From Paraburkholderia phosphatilytica (GTDB lineage Bacteria > Pseudomonadota > Gammaproteobacteria > Burkholderiales > Burkholderiaceae): DNA of 64,000 nt. The position numbers and the translations under genes were made by a program. Shown here piece by piece: positions 39,122 to 48,277 of the stretch (position 1 is its first letter; each line of letters begins with the position of its first letter). Where the stretch lies: positions 1-64,000 of the forward strand of contig NZ_QQOA01000009.1 of assembly GCF_003443895.1 (NCBI RefSeq), written 5' to 3'. The notes beneath the pieces were generated by a model that worked only from the letters and a program-made list of their open reading frames with translations, was not told the origin of the DNA and made no database searches.

Positions 39122-40168
39122 ATGAGACTTTGCAATGGCAAGGCTTCGCTCAGAATGCTGGTTGCCGCGATCGCACTCGCAACCGGCTTCGGGGCCGCAA
39201 GCGTGGCTCAGGCAGACGAGCCGCACTTCGTGCTGATCAGCCACGCGCCGGATTCCGACTCGTGGTGGAACACCATCAAGAACGCGATCAAGCAGGCCGA
39301 CGAAGACTTCGGCGTGCAGACCGACTATCGCAACCCGCCGAACGGCGACATCGCCGACATGTCGCGTCTGATCGAACAGGCCGCCGCGCGCAACTACGAC
39401 GGCGTGGCCGTGACGATCGCCGACTTCGACGTGCTGAAGAGCTCCATCGGCAAGGTCACCGCGAAGAAGATCCCGCTCGTCACGCTCAATTCCGGCACGG
39501 AAGACCAGAGCGCGCAGCTGGGCGCGATCATGCACGTCGGCCAGCCTGAATACGTTGCCGGTAAGGGCGCCGGACTGAAGGCGAAAGCCGCGGGCGTGAA
39601 GACGTTCCTGTGCGTGAACCACTACGCGACCAACGCCGCGTCGTTCGAACGCTGCAAGGGCTTCGCCGATGCGCTCGGCGTCGACTACAAGTCGTCGACG
39701 ATCGACTCCGGCACGGACCCGACCGAAATCCAGTCGAAGGTCAGCGCGTATCTGCGCAACCATCCGGACACCGGCGCGATCCTGACGCTCGGCCCGGTGC
39801 CGGCGGCGGCCACGCTGAAGGCGGTGCAGCAGATGGGCCTCGCGGGCAAGATCTATTTCTGCACGTTCGACTTCTCGGATGACATCGCGAAGGCGATCCA
39901 GGCCGGCACGATCCAGTTCGCGATCGACCAGCAGCCGTACCTGCAGGGCTACATCCCGATCGCCGTGCTCGCGATCGCGAAGCAGCAGCACACCACCGAT
40001 CCGATGAAGATCCAGCAGATCCTGAAGGCCAACCCGAAGTTCCAGGCACGCCTGCAGACCTATGCACTGCAGCCGCTGTACGAAGGCCGGAACATCCGCT
40101 CGGGCCCGGGCTTCATCACGAAGGACAACATCGACAAGGTCCTGAAGTACGCAGGTCAGTACCGCTGA
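39122..40168 (+). CDS. Sugar (inositol) ABC transporter periplasmic binding protein
   Basis: 348 residues. A signal peptide of about 31 residues ends SVAQA, then a type I periplasmic-binding fold of the ribose/LacI-like family (HFVLISHAPDSDSWW, DYRNPPNGDIADMSRLIEQA, GAILTLGPVPAAATL). A GGTGGAG ribosome-binding site precedes the ATG. Its position at the head of the iol importer operon says that it binds inositol, though direct evidence is lacking. About 180 bases of structure-rich sequence separate it from the permease gene, which often lowers downstream expression relative to the binding protein. Confidence 0.9.
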   Translation: MRLCNGKASLRMLVAAIALATGFGAASVAQADEPHFVLISHAPDSDSWWNTIKNAIKQADEDFGVQTDYRNPPNGDIADMSRLIEQAAARNYDGVAVTIADFDVLKSSIGKVTAKKIPLVTLNSGTEDQSAQLGAIMHVGQPEYVAGKGAGLKAKAAGVKTFLCVNHYATNAASFERCKGFADALGVDYKSSTIDSGTDPTEIQSKVSAYLRNHPDTGAILTLGPVPAAATLKAVQQMGLAGKIYFCTFDFSDDIAKAIQAGTIQFAIDQQPYLQGYIPIAVLAIAKQQHTTDPMKIQQILKANPKFQARLQTYALQPLYEGRNIRSGPGFITKDNIDKVLKYAGQYR

Positions 40169-40350
40169 TCGCAAACGGCTGATCCCGTTTCGACAGCAGC
40201 AGCCAGTCACTCGCGGTATCGGCAACCGGGCGACACCGGCGGCGCGTCAGCAGCCGTCCGTCGTCGCCCGCCTCACCCGCGCATCAATCTCGACGCCGGC
40301 CATGCGCCGGAGTGCGGCCGCGCGCCGCCGTCGGGAATCAAGGAGACATC
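40169..40350 (+). other. Intercistronic region with several short inverted repeats
   Basis: No gene. Short stems include AAACGG-N6-CCGTTT (40173-40190), CCGGC-N5-GCCGG and GCGGC-N5-GCCGC near 40296-40330. They have no T runs, so they look like message-stabilising or attenuating structures behind the binding-protein gene rather than terminators. The permease ribosome-binding site (AAGGAG) closes the region. Confidence 0.35.
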
Positions 40351-41517
40351 ATGGGCGTAGCCGGTAAACACTTCCCCTCGCACGCAAACGAATCGTCGGA
40401 CGCGGCCAAAGCCGCGGCACCGGGCGCACAGCCTTCCGACGAACGCGTTCGCAAGGAATCCAGGTTTGGGCATCTGCTGGGCCGCCCGGAATTCGCCGCG
40501 ATTTCCGGCACCGTGCTGGTGTTCATCGTGTTCGCGATCGGCGCCGGCGACTCCGGGATGTTCAATCTCGATGGCGTGATGAACTGGTCGCAGGTGTCCG
40601 CGTATCTCGGCATTCTCGCGATCGGCGCGTGCCTGCTGATGATCGCGGGCGAGTTCGATCTCTCCATCGGTTCGATGATCGGTTTCGCCGGCATGATGGT
40701 CGCGATCCCGACGATGTATTTCCACTGGCCGATCTCGGTTTCGATCCTGTTCGCATTCATCGGATCGATGCTGATCGGCGCGCTCAACGGCTATCTCGTG
40801 ATGCGCACGAGACTGCCCTCGTTCATCGTGACGCTCGCGTTCATGTTCATCCTGCGCGGCCTCACGCTCGCACTGTCGATCATGGTCGCCGACCGCACGA
40901 TCATCTCCGGCGTCGGCGACGTCGCCGCGGCCGACCCGCTGTCGAAGTTCCTGTTCCAGGGCGTCGCGTTCCACGACCTGTTCCGCTGGCTCGCGCATGT
41001 GGGCATCGGCAAGATGCTCGACAACGGCCACCCGCTCGTGCCGGGCATTCCGAAAGTGCTGCTGTGGTGGTTCGCGATGGCCGCGGTGGGCGCGTTCGTG
41101 CTCGCGAAAACGCGCTACGGCAACTGGATTCTTGCGGTAGGCGGCGATGCGAATGCCGCGAAGAATGTCGGTGTGCCGGTGCGCCGCGTGAAGATCTGGC
41201 TGTTCGTGCTGACCGCGTTCTGCTCGTGCCTGTTCGCCGTGCTGCAGGTGTGCGACATCGGTTCGGCCGCTGCCGACCGCGGTCTGCAGAAGGAATTCGA
41301 AGCGATCATTGCCGCGGTGATCGGCGGCACGCTGCTGACGGGCGGCTACGGTTCGGTCGTCGGCGCATCGTTCGGCGCGCTGATCTTCGGCGTCGTGCAG
41401 ATCGGCATCACCTATACCAACATCAGTTCCGACTGGTTCCGCGTGTTCCTCGGCGTAATGCTGCTGTTCGCCGTGCTGTTCAACCACTACGTGCGCCGCC
41501 GCGTCGCGCAATCGTAA
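40351..41517 (+). CDS. Sugar ABC transporter permease (CUT2 / RbsC type)
   Basis: 388 residues from the ATG preceded by AAGGAGAC. After a polar 50-residue N-terminus come about ten hydrophobic segments, with the family motif GEFDLSIGSMIGFAGMM in the second quarter and GGDANAAKNVGVPVRRVK in the cytoplasmic EAA-like loop. It forms the inner-membrane channel of the importer with the binding protein and the ATPase. The neighbours point to inositol. Confidence 0.92.
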   Translation: MGVAGKHFPSHANESSDAAKAAAPGAQPSDERVRKESRFGHLLGRPEFAAISGTVLVFIVFAIGAGDSGMFNLDGVMNWSQVSAYLGILAIGACLLMIAGEFDLSIGSMIGFAGMMVAIPTMYFHWPISVSILFAFIGSMLIGALNGYLVMRTRLPSFIVTLAFMFILRGLTLALSIMVADRTIISGVGDVAAADPLSKFLFQGVAFHDLFRWLAHVGIGKMLDNGHPLVPGIPKVLLWWFAMAAVGAFVLAKTRYGNWILAVGGDANAAKNVGVPVRRVKIWLFVLTAFCSCLFAVLQVCDIGSAAADRGLQKEFEAIIAAVIGGTLLTGGYGSVVGASFGALIFGVVQIGITYTNISSDWFRVFLGVMLLFAVLFNHYVRRRVAQS

Positions 41518-41535
41518 TCGACCGAGGAGACGACC

Positions 41536-42384
<849 letters not shown>

Positions 42385-42428
42385 CGGCGCGCAACGCCCG
42401 GCCCTTCTCCAGACATCCAGGAATACAC

Positions 42429-44441
42429 ATGGCGATCACCAGTAACTCCACGGGCGCGACGAGCCGCTTCGCGGCGGGCCGCAGCCGCGACATCATCTGC
42501 ATCGGCCGGCTCGCGACGGACCTCTACGCGCAGCAGGTCGGCGCGCGCCTCGAGGACGTGACGAGCTTCGCGAAGTACCTCGGCGGATCTTCCGCGAACA
42601 TCGCGTTCGGCTGCGCGCGGCTCGGCTTGAGCTCGGCGATGCTGACGCGCGTCGGCGACGACCACATGGGCCGCTTTCTCACCGAGACGCTTGCCGCCGA
42701 AGGCTGCGACATCAGCAACGTGACGATCGACCGCGAGCGCCTCACCGCGCTCGTGCTGCTTGGCCTCAAGGATCGCGACACGTTCCCGCTGATCTTCTAT
42801 CGCGAGAACTGCGCGGACATGGCGTTCGACGAAAGCGACGTGAACGAGGCATTTATCGCGTCGTCGAAGGCGCTGCTGATCACCGGCACGCACCTGTCCA
42901 CCGAGCGCGTGAACCGCGCGAGCCGCAAGGCGCTCGACTTCGCGCGCCGCCATCAGGTGCGCACGGTGCTCGACATCGACTACCGTCCGGTGCTGTGGGG
43001 CCTGACGGGCAAAGCCGACGGCGAGACCCGCTTCGTTGCAAGCGAAAACGTCAGCGCGCACCTGCAGCGGATGCTGCCGCTCTTCGATCTCGTAATCGGC
43101 ACCGAAGAGGAATTTCGCATTGCCGGCGGCAAGCACGAGCTGATCGACGCGCTCGCGATGGTGCGTGCGGTGACGCCGGCCACGCTCGTCGTGAAGCGCG
43201 GTCCGCTCGGCTGCCAGATTATCGACGGCAACGTGCCCGCGTCGCTCGACGACGTGCCGATCCAGGGCGGTGTGACCGTCGAAGTGCTGAACGTGCTCGG
43301 TGCGGGCGATGCGTTCGCATCCGGCTTCCTGTCCGGCTGGCTGCGCGATCAGCCGCTCGACGCGTGCGCGCGCGCGGCGAACGCGTGCGGCGCGCTCGTC
43401 GTATCGCGGCACGGCTGCGCACCCGCGATGCCGACGCCCACCGAACTCGAGTATTTCCTGGCCGAAGCCGCCGCGGACCCGCAGCGGATGCGCCGCCCCG
43501 ATCTCGACGCGAAGCTCGCGCGGCTGCACCGCGTGACGCCCGCGCGCACGAAGCGCGACGAAGTGCTCGGCTTCGCGTTCGATCACCGCAACCAGTTCTT
43601 CGAGCTCGTGCAGCAGACCGGCGCGAGCGAAGCGAAGGTTTCGCAGTTGAAGCAGCTGTTCGTGGAAGCGGTTGCGCAGACCGAGCAATCGCTCGGGCTG
43701 CAAGGCCGGATCGGCATGCTGTGCGACGACCGCTATGGGCAGGACGCGCTGAACGCCGCGACCGGCCGCGGCTGGTGGATCGGCCGGCCGGTCGAGCTGC
43801 CGGGTTCGGTGCCGCTCGTGTTCGATCATGGCCGCTCGATCGGCACGGCGCTCACCGCATGGCCGCGCGAACATGTCGTCAAATGCCTCGTGCAGTTTCA
43901 TCCCGACGAGCCGATCGAACAGCGGCTCGAACAGGAAGCGCAACTGCGCGCACTCTACGACGCCACGCAGGCGAGCGGCCACGAGCTGCTGCTCGAAGTG
44001 ATTCCGCCGCGCAACGCCGGGCTGCCTTCGAAGCCGGACACGGTGTACCGCGCGTTGAAGCGTCTCTACAACATCGGTCTGTTTCCCGAATGGTGGAAAC
44101 TCGAGCCGATGGAAGCCTCGCAATGGCAGGCGATCGACGCGCTGATCGCGGAGCGCGATCCGTACTGCCGCGGCGTCGTGCTGCTGGGGCTTTCCGCAGG
44201 CGTCGAGCAGCTGTCGGAAGGCTTCCGCGCGGCGGCCGAGTCGAAGGCGTGCAAGGGCTTCACGGTCGGGCGTACCATCTTCCATGAGCCGAGCCATGCA
44301 TGGCTCGCGGGTCAGATCGGCGACGACGAGCTGATCGCGCGGGTGCGTCGCACGTTCGAAACGCTGATCGGCGCATGGCGCACGGCACGTGGGAGTGCGG
44401 CGCCGGCAGCGTCCGCAGCGCGCCGCCAGGAGGCAGCATGA
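42429..44441 (+). CDS. iolC: 5-dehydro-2-deoxygluconokinase fused to a DUF2090 aldolase-like domain
   Basis: 670 residues in two parts. Residues about 20-345 are a PfkB-type kinase with the glycine pair YLGGSSANIAFG and the catalytic NVLGAGDAFASG (about 287-298). Residues about 365-660 are a DUF2090 domain, related to class I aldolases, which in this fusion probably cleaves the phosphorylated product to dihydroxyacetone phosphate and malonic semialdehyde, replacing a separate iolJ. Start MAITSNSTG has AGGAA upstream. The stop overlaps the iolD start by four bases. Confidence 0.92.
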   Translation: MAITSNSTGATSRFAAGRSRDIICIGRLATDLYAQQVGARLEDVTSFAKYLGGSSANIAFGCARLGLSSAMLTRVGDDHMGRFLTETLAAEGCDISNVTIDRERLTALVLLGLKDRDTFPLIFYRENCADMAFDESDVNEAFIASSKALLITGTHLSTERVNRASRKALDFARRHQVRTVLDIDYRPVLWGLTGKADGETRFVASENVSAHLQRMLPLFDLVIGTEEEFRIAGGKHELIDALAMVRAVTPATLVVKRGPLGCQIIDGNVPASLDDVPIQGGVTVEVLNVLGAGDAFASGFLSGWLRDQPLDACARAANACGALVVSRHGCAPAMPTPTELEYFLAEAAADPQRMRRPDLDAKLARLHRVTPARTKRDEVLGFAFDHRNQFFELVQQTGASEAKVSQLKQLFVEAVAQTEQSLGLQGRIGMLCDDRYGQDALNAATGRGWWIGRPVELPGSVPLVFDHGRSIGTALTAWPREHVVKCLVQFHPDEPIEQRLEQEAQLRALYDATQASGHELLLEVIPPRNAGLPSKPDTVYRALKRLYNIGLFPEWWKLEPMEASQWQAIDALIAERDPYCRGVVLLGLSAGVEQLSEGFRAAAESKACKGFTVGRTIFHEPSHAWLAGQIGDDELIARVRRTFETLIGAWRTARGSAAPAASAARRQEAA

Positions 44442-46393
44442 ACCATAGCGTTCTGCAACACGAGTCAGCGCCAGCAGCCGAAACGGATGTCCCGCTGCAA
44501 CCCGGCGGCACGCTGCGGCTGACCGCCGCCCAGGCGCTCGTCCGCTATCTCGCCGCGCAGCGCGTGCTCGTGGAAGACGGCAGCGGCAAGACCGAGCCGC
44601 TCTTCGGCGGCGTGTTCGCGATCTTCGGGCATGGCAACGTCGCGGGTATCGGCGAGGCGCTGTACCAGCATCGTCATGAACTGCCGACGCTGCGCGCACA
44701 CAACGAGCAGGCGATGGCGCACAGCGCGATCGCTTACGCGAAGGCGCATTTCCGTCGCCGCATGATGGCCGTCACGACGTCGATCGGGCCGGGCGCGACC
44801 AACCTCGTCACCGCCGCCGCGCTCGCGCACGTGAACCGTCTGCCGGTGCTGCTGCTGCCGGGCGACATCTTCGTGTCGCGCGCGCCGGACCCGGTGCTGC
44901 AGCAGGTCGAAGACTTCCACGACGGCGGCATCTCCGCGAACGACGCGTTCAAGCCGGTGTCGCGCTACTTCGACCGCATCGTGCACCCCGCGCAACTGCT
45001 GACCGCGCTGCCGCGCGCGATGCGCGTGCTGACCGACGCCGCGCTGTGCGGCCCCGTCACGCTCGCGCTGCCGCAGGACGTGCAGGCGATGGCGTACGAC
45101 TACCCGATCGAATTCTTCGAGCCGCGCGTGGTGAACTTCCACTCGCCCGCGCCCGTGATCGACGAGTTGCAAGCCGCCCTCGCCCATCTGAAACGCGCGA
45201 AGAAGCCGATGATCGTTGCGGGCGGCGGCGTGCTCTACGGTCTCGCGACGGATGCGTTGAAGCGCTTCGCGCACACGCACGGCATTCCGGTTGCGGAGAC
45301 GCAGGCCGGCAAGGGCTCGCTCGCGTGGGACGACCCGCTGAACGCGGGCGCGCTCGGCGTCACGGGTTCGCCCGCCGCGAACGCGCTCGCGCACGACGCC
45401 GACTGCGTGCTCGCGGTCGGCACGCGTCTGCAGGACTTCACGACGGGTTCGAACACACTCTTCACGCAGGCGGACGTGATCGGCATCAACGCGAATGCGT
45501 TCGATGGCCTCAAGCATCGCGCGACGATCGTGCAGTCCGACGCGAAGCTCGCGCTCGATGCGCTGACCGAACGGCTGGAAGGCTGGCGCGCGGACGCAAC
45601 GTGGACCGCGCGCGGCGAAGCGCTGTCGAAGCAGTGGCGCGACGCGGTGCTCAAAATCACCCAGGCCGAGCCGCGCGAAGGCGTGCTGCCGTACGACGCG
45701 GATGTGATCGGCGTCGTGCAGCGTTCGAGCGATACGTCGACGACCGAAGACATCGTCGTCTGCGCGGCGGGCACGCTGCCTGCCGAGTTGCACAAGCTGT
45801 GGCGCGCGGGGCAGCCCGGCGCGTATCACGTCGAATACGGCTACTCGTGCATGGGCTACGAGATCGCGGGCGGCCTCGGCGCGAAGCTCGCGCATCCGGA
45901 CCGCGAAGTGATCGTGATGGTCGGCGACGGCAGCTACCTGATGCTGAACAGCGAGATCGCGACCTCCGTGATGCTCGGCGCGAAGCTCGTCATCGTGGTG
46001 CTCGACAACCGCGGCTATGGTTGCATCAACCGGCTGCAGCAGGCGTGCGGCGGCGCGCCGTTCAACAACCTGTTCGACGACTGCGCGCAGGGCCCGCTCG
46101 GCGCGCCGTATGTCGATTTCGCCGCGCATGCGCGCTCGCTGGGCGCACTGGCCGAGCACGTCGCGAACGTCGGCGAGCTCGAAGCCGCGATGCAGCGCGC
46201 GCGCTCCGCCGACCGCACTTACGTGGTGAGCATCGACACCGACCCGGCCCGCACCACCGACGAAGGCGGCTGGTGGTGGGAAGTCGCGGTGCCGGAAGTG
46301 TCGGCCCGCGCGGCGGTGCGCGACGCGCGCGCGAACTACGAAGCCCATCTCGCCGCGCGCGACGAATCCGCTGGCGACATCGACAACGCATGA
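44438..46393 (+). CDS. iolD: 3D-(3,5/4)-trihydroxycyclohexane-1,2-dione hydrolase
   Basis: 651 residues. Thiamine-diphosphate enzyme: the N-terminal pyrimidine domain begins TLRLTAAQALVRYLA with the catalytic glutamate region GIGEALYQ, and the C-terminal domain holds the cofactor motif GDGSYLMLNSEIAT followed by DNRGYGC (about 508-540). It opens the inositol-derived ring to 5-deoxyglucuronate. A CAGGAGG ribosome-binding site sits just inside the end of iolC and the genes overlap by ATGA. Confidence 0.95.
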   Translation: MNHSVLQHESAPAAETDVPLQPGGTLRLTAAQALVRYLAAQRVLVEDGSGKTEPLFGGVFAIFGHGNVAGIGEALYQHRHELPTLRAHNEQAMAHSAIAYAKAHFRRRMMAVTTSIGPGATNLVTAAALAHVNRLPVLLLPGDIFVSRAPDPVLQQVEDFHDGGISANDAFKPVSRYFDRIVHPAQLLTALPRAMRVLTDAALCGPVTLALPQDVQAMAYDYPIEFFEPRVVNFHSPAPVIDELQAALAHLKRAKKPMIVAGGGVLYGLATDALKRFAHTHGIPVAETQAGKGSLAWDDPLNAGALGVTGSPAANALAHDADCVLAVGTRLQDFTTGSNTLFTQADVIGINANAFDGLKHRATIVQSDAKLALDALTERLEGWRADATWTARGEALSKQWRDAVLKITQAEPREGVLPYDADVIGVVQRSSDTSTTEDIVVCAAGTLPAELHKLWRAGQPGAYHVEYGYSCMGYEIAGGLGAKLAHPDREVIVMVGDGSYLMLNSEIATSVMLGAKLVIVVLDNRGYGCINRLQQACGGAPFNNLFDDCAQGPLGAPYVDFAAHARSLGALAEHVANVGELEAAMQRARSADRTYVVSIDTDPARTTDEGGWWWEVAVPEVSARAAVRDARANYEAHLAARDESAGDIDNA

Positions 46394-46424
46394 CCTTAGA
46401 GCAGCAATCGCAGAGGACATCCGC

Positions 46425-47351
46425 ATGAGCAACTTCGAAGTACGGATCGGCATCAACCCGCTGTCGTGGATGAACGACGACCTGCCCTCGCTCGGCGGCG
46501 AAACGCCGCTTGCGACCGCGCTCACCGAGGGCCGCGAGATCGGCTACGAAGGCTTCGAACTCGGCAACAAATTTCCGCGCGAACCGAAAGCGCTCGAAGC
46601 GCTCTTCAAGGAGTACGGGCTGTCGCTGGTGTCGGGCTGGTACTCGGGCCAGCTCGCGCATCGCAGCGTCGAAGAGGAAATCGCCGCGGTGGATAAACAC
46701 CTCGAACTGCTCGCGTACAACGGCGCGAAAGCGATGGTGTACGGCGAAGTGGCGGGCACGATCCAGGGCTCGCCGCGGCCGCTCTATCAGCGCCCGCGCT
46801 TCTTCACGAACGAGCAGTGGGACGCGTACGCGAAGAAGCTCGACGAATTCGCGCGCTATACCCTCACGCGCGGCGTGCGCGTCGCCTATCATCACCATAT
46901 GGGCGCATACGTCGAAACGCCCGCGGACGTCGACAACCTGATGGCGCGCACGAGCGATGCGGTCGGGCTGCTGTTCGATGCGGGGCATATCACGTTCGCG
47001 GGCGGCAATGCGATCGAGGTGCTCGAGCGTCATATCGGCCGCGTGTGCCACGTGCACTGCAAGGACGTGCGCCCGACGGTGATGAAGCTCGCGCGCAACC
47101 GCAACTGGAGCTTCCTCGACGCGGTGATCGCAGGCGCGTTCACGGTGCCGGGCGACGGCGCGATCGACTTCGCGGGCATCATCGGCCGGCTGAAGCAGCA
47201 TGGGTATCAGGGCTGGCTCGTCGTCGAAGCGGAGCAGGACCCGGTGATCGCGCAATCGTATGAATATGCGCAGAAGGGTTATCAGACGCTGCGGCGGCTT
47301 GTCGATACGCCCGTCGAGGTGCTACTGAACCAAGCGAAGGAGGCGGCATGA
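46425..47351 (+). CDS. iolE: Inosose dehydratase
   Basis: 308 residues. AP-endonuclease-2-like TIM barrel: INPLSWMNDDLPSLGG at the N-terminus is the IolE signature, with YHHHMGAYVETPADVD (about residue 147) and LLFDAGHITFAGG (about 184) giving metal ligands, and HCKDVRP near 208. It dehydrates scyllo-inosose to the dione used by IolD. AGAGGAC ribosome-binding site; 31 bases after iolD; overlaps iolB by four bases. Confidence 0.95.
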   Translation: MSNFEVRIGINPLSWMNDDLPSLGGETPLATALTEGREIGYEGFELGNKFPREPKALEALFKEYGLSLVSGWYSGQLAHRSVEEEIAAVDKHLELLAYNGAKAMVYGEVAGTIQGSPRPLYQRPRFFTNEQWDAYAKKLDEFARYTLTRGVRVAYHHHMGAYVETPADVDNLMARTSDAVGLLFDAGHITFAGGNAIEVLERHIGRVCHVHCKDVRPTVMKLARNRNWSFLDAVIAGAFTVPGDGAIDFAGIIGRLKQHGYQGWLVVEAEQDPVIAQSYEYAQKGYQTLRRLVDTPVEVLLNQAKEAA

Positions 47352-48148
47352 GTCTCTTGGTAAAAGCATCGCGCGAAGGCCAGACCATCGCGCGTGTCAC
47401 GCCGGAAACGGCCGCGTGGCGTTACGTCGGCTTCGCCGCGTACCGGCTCGATACGAACGAAGTCGTGCACATCAACGAGCCGGCGCGCGAAGTGTGCATC
47501 GTCGTGCTGTCGGGCAAGGTGGACATCGACACGCCGCAGCACACGTGGGCCGACATCGGCTCGCGCGACAGCGTGTTCGAAGAGACCTCGCCGTACGCGG
47601 TGTATCTGCCGCCGGGCACCACGGCGATCGTGCGCGGCAAGCGCGCGTCGGAAGTCGGCGTGGCGAGCGCGCCCGCGAAGGGCGAATTCCCCGCGCGCCT
47701 GATCGAGCCTGCGCAGATGAAGCGTTCGGCACGCGGCCGCGGCCTCAATACGCGCTACGTCTGCGACATTCTTCCGCAGACGGAAGCGGCCGAATCGCTG
47801 CTCGTGGTCGAAGTGAAGACACCGTCGGGCCATGCATCGAGCTATCCGCCGCACAAGCACGACACGAACAACCTGCCGATCGAAAGCTCGCTCGAAGAGA
47901 CGTATTACCACCGGCTGAGCCCGTCGCAGGGTTTCGCGTTCCAGCGCGTCTACACGGACGAACGCGACATCGACGAATCGATGGCGGTCGAGGATCACGA
48001 CGTTGTGATGGTGCCGCGCGGCTATCACCCGGTCGTCGTGCCGTATGGCTACGACTCGTACTATCTGAACGTGATGGCCGGACCGACGCGCGTGTGGCAC
48101 TTCAAGAACGATCCGAAGCACGAATGGATCATCAACAAGGACGAGTGA
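47348..48148 (+). CDS. iolB: 5-deoxy-glucuronate isomerase
   Basis: 266 residues, the usual IolB length. Bicupin fold with PPHKHDTNNLPIESSLEETYYHRL (the metal-binding His-His-Glu set begins at about residue 162) and YHPVVVPYGYDSYYLNVMAG near the end. It converts 5-deoxyglucuronate to 5-dehydro-2-deoxygluconate, the substrate of the IolC kinase domain. AAGGAGG ribosome-binding site inside the end of iolE. Last gene of the operon, with a terminator following. Confidence 0.95.
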   Translation: MSLLVKASREGQTIARVTPETAAWRYVGFAAYRLDTNEVVHINEPAREVCIVVLSGKVDIDTPQHTWADIGSRDSVFEETSPYAVYLPPGTTAIVRGKRASEVGVASAPAKGEFPARLIEPAQMKRSARGRGLNTRYVCDILPQTEAAESLLVVEVKTPSGHASSYPPHKHDTNNLPIESSLEETYYHRLSPSQGFAFQRVYTDERDIDESMAVEDHDVVMVPRGYHPVVVPYGYDSYYLNVMAGPTRVWHFKNDPKHEWIINKDE

Positions 48149-48202
48149 AGCGAATTCTGTGGTCTGAGCGGTTGTTGTTGCAGGTCTCCTCGCATCTCCT
48201 TT

Positions 48203-48247
48203 GCGCGTTACGCCGGTAGAGTGCCCGGCGCAACGCGCTTTTTATTT
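48203..48247 (+). terminator. Rho-independent terminator of the iol operon
   Basis: A 14-base stem with one mismatch, GCGCGTTACGCCGG / CCGGCGCAACGCGC, loop of eight, followed by TTTTTATTT. It sits between iolB and the convergent lipoprotein gene. Confidence 0.88.
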
Positions 48248-48277
48248 CCATGCGCTTCCATGCGCAGTCGATGCGGC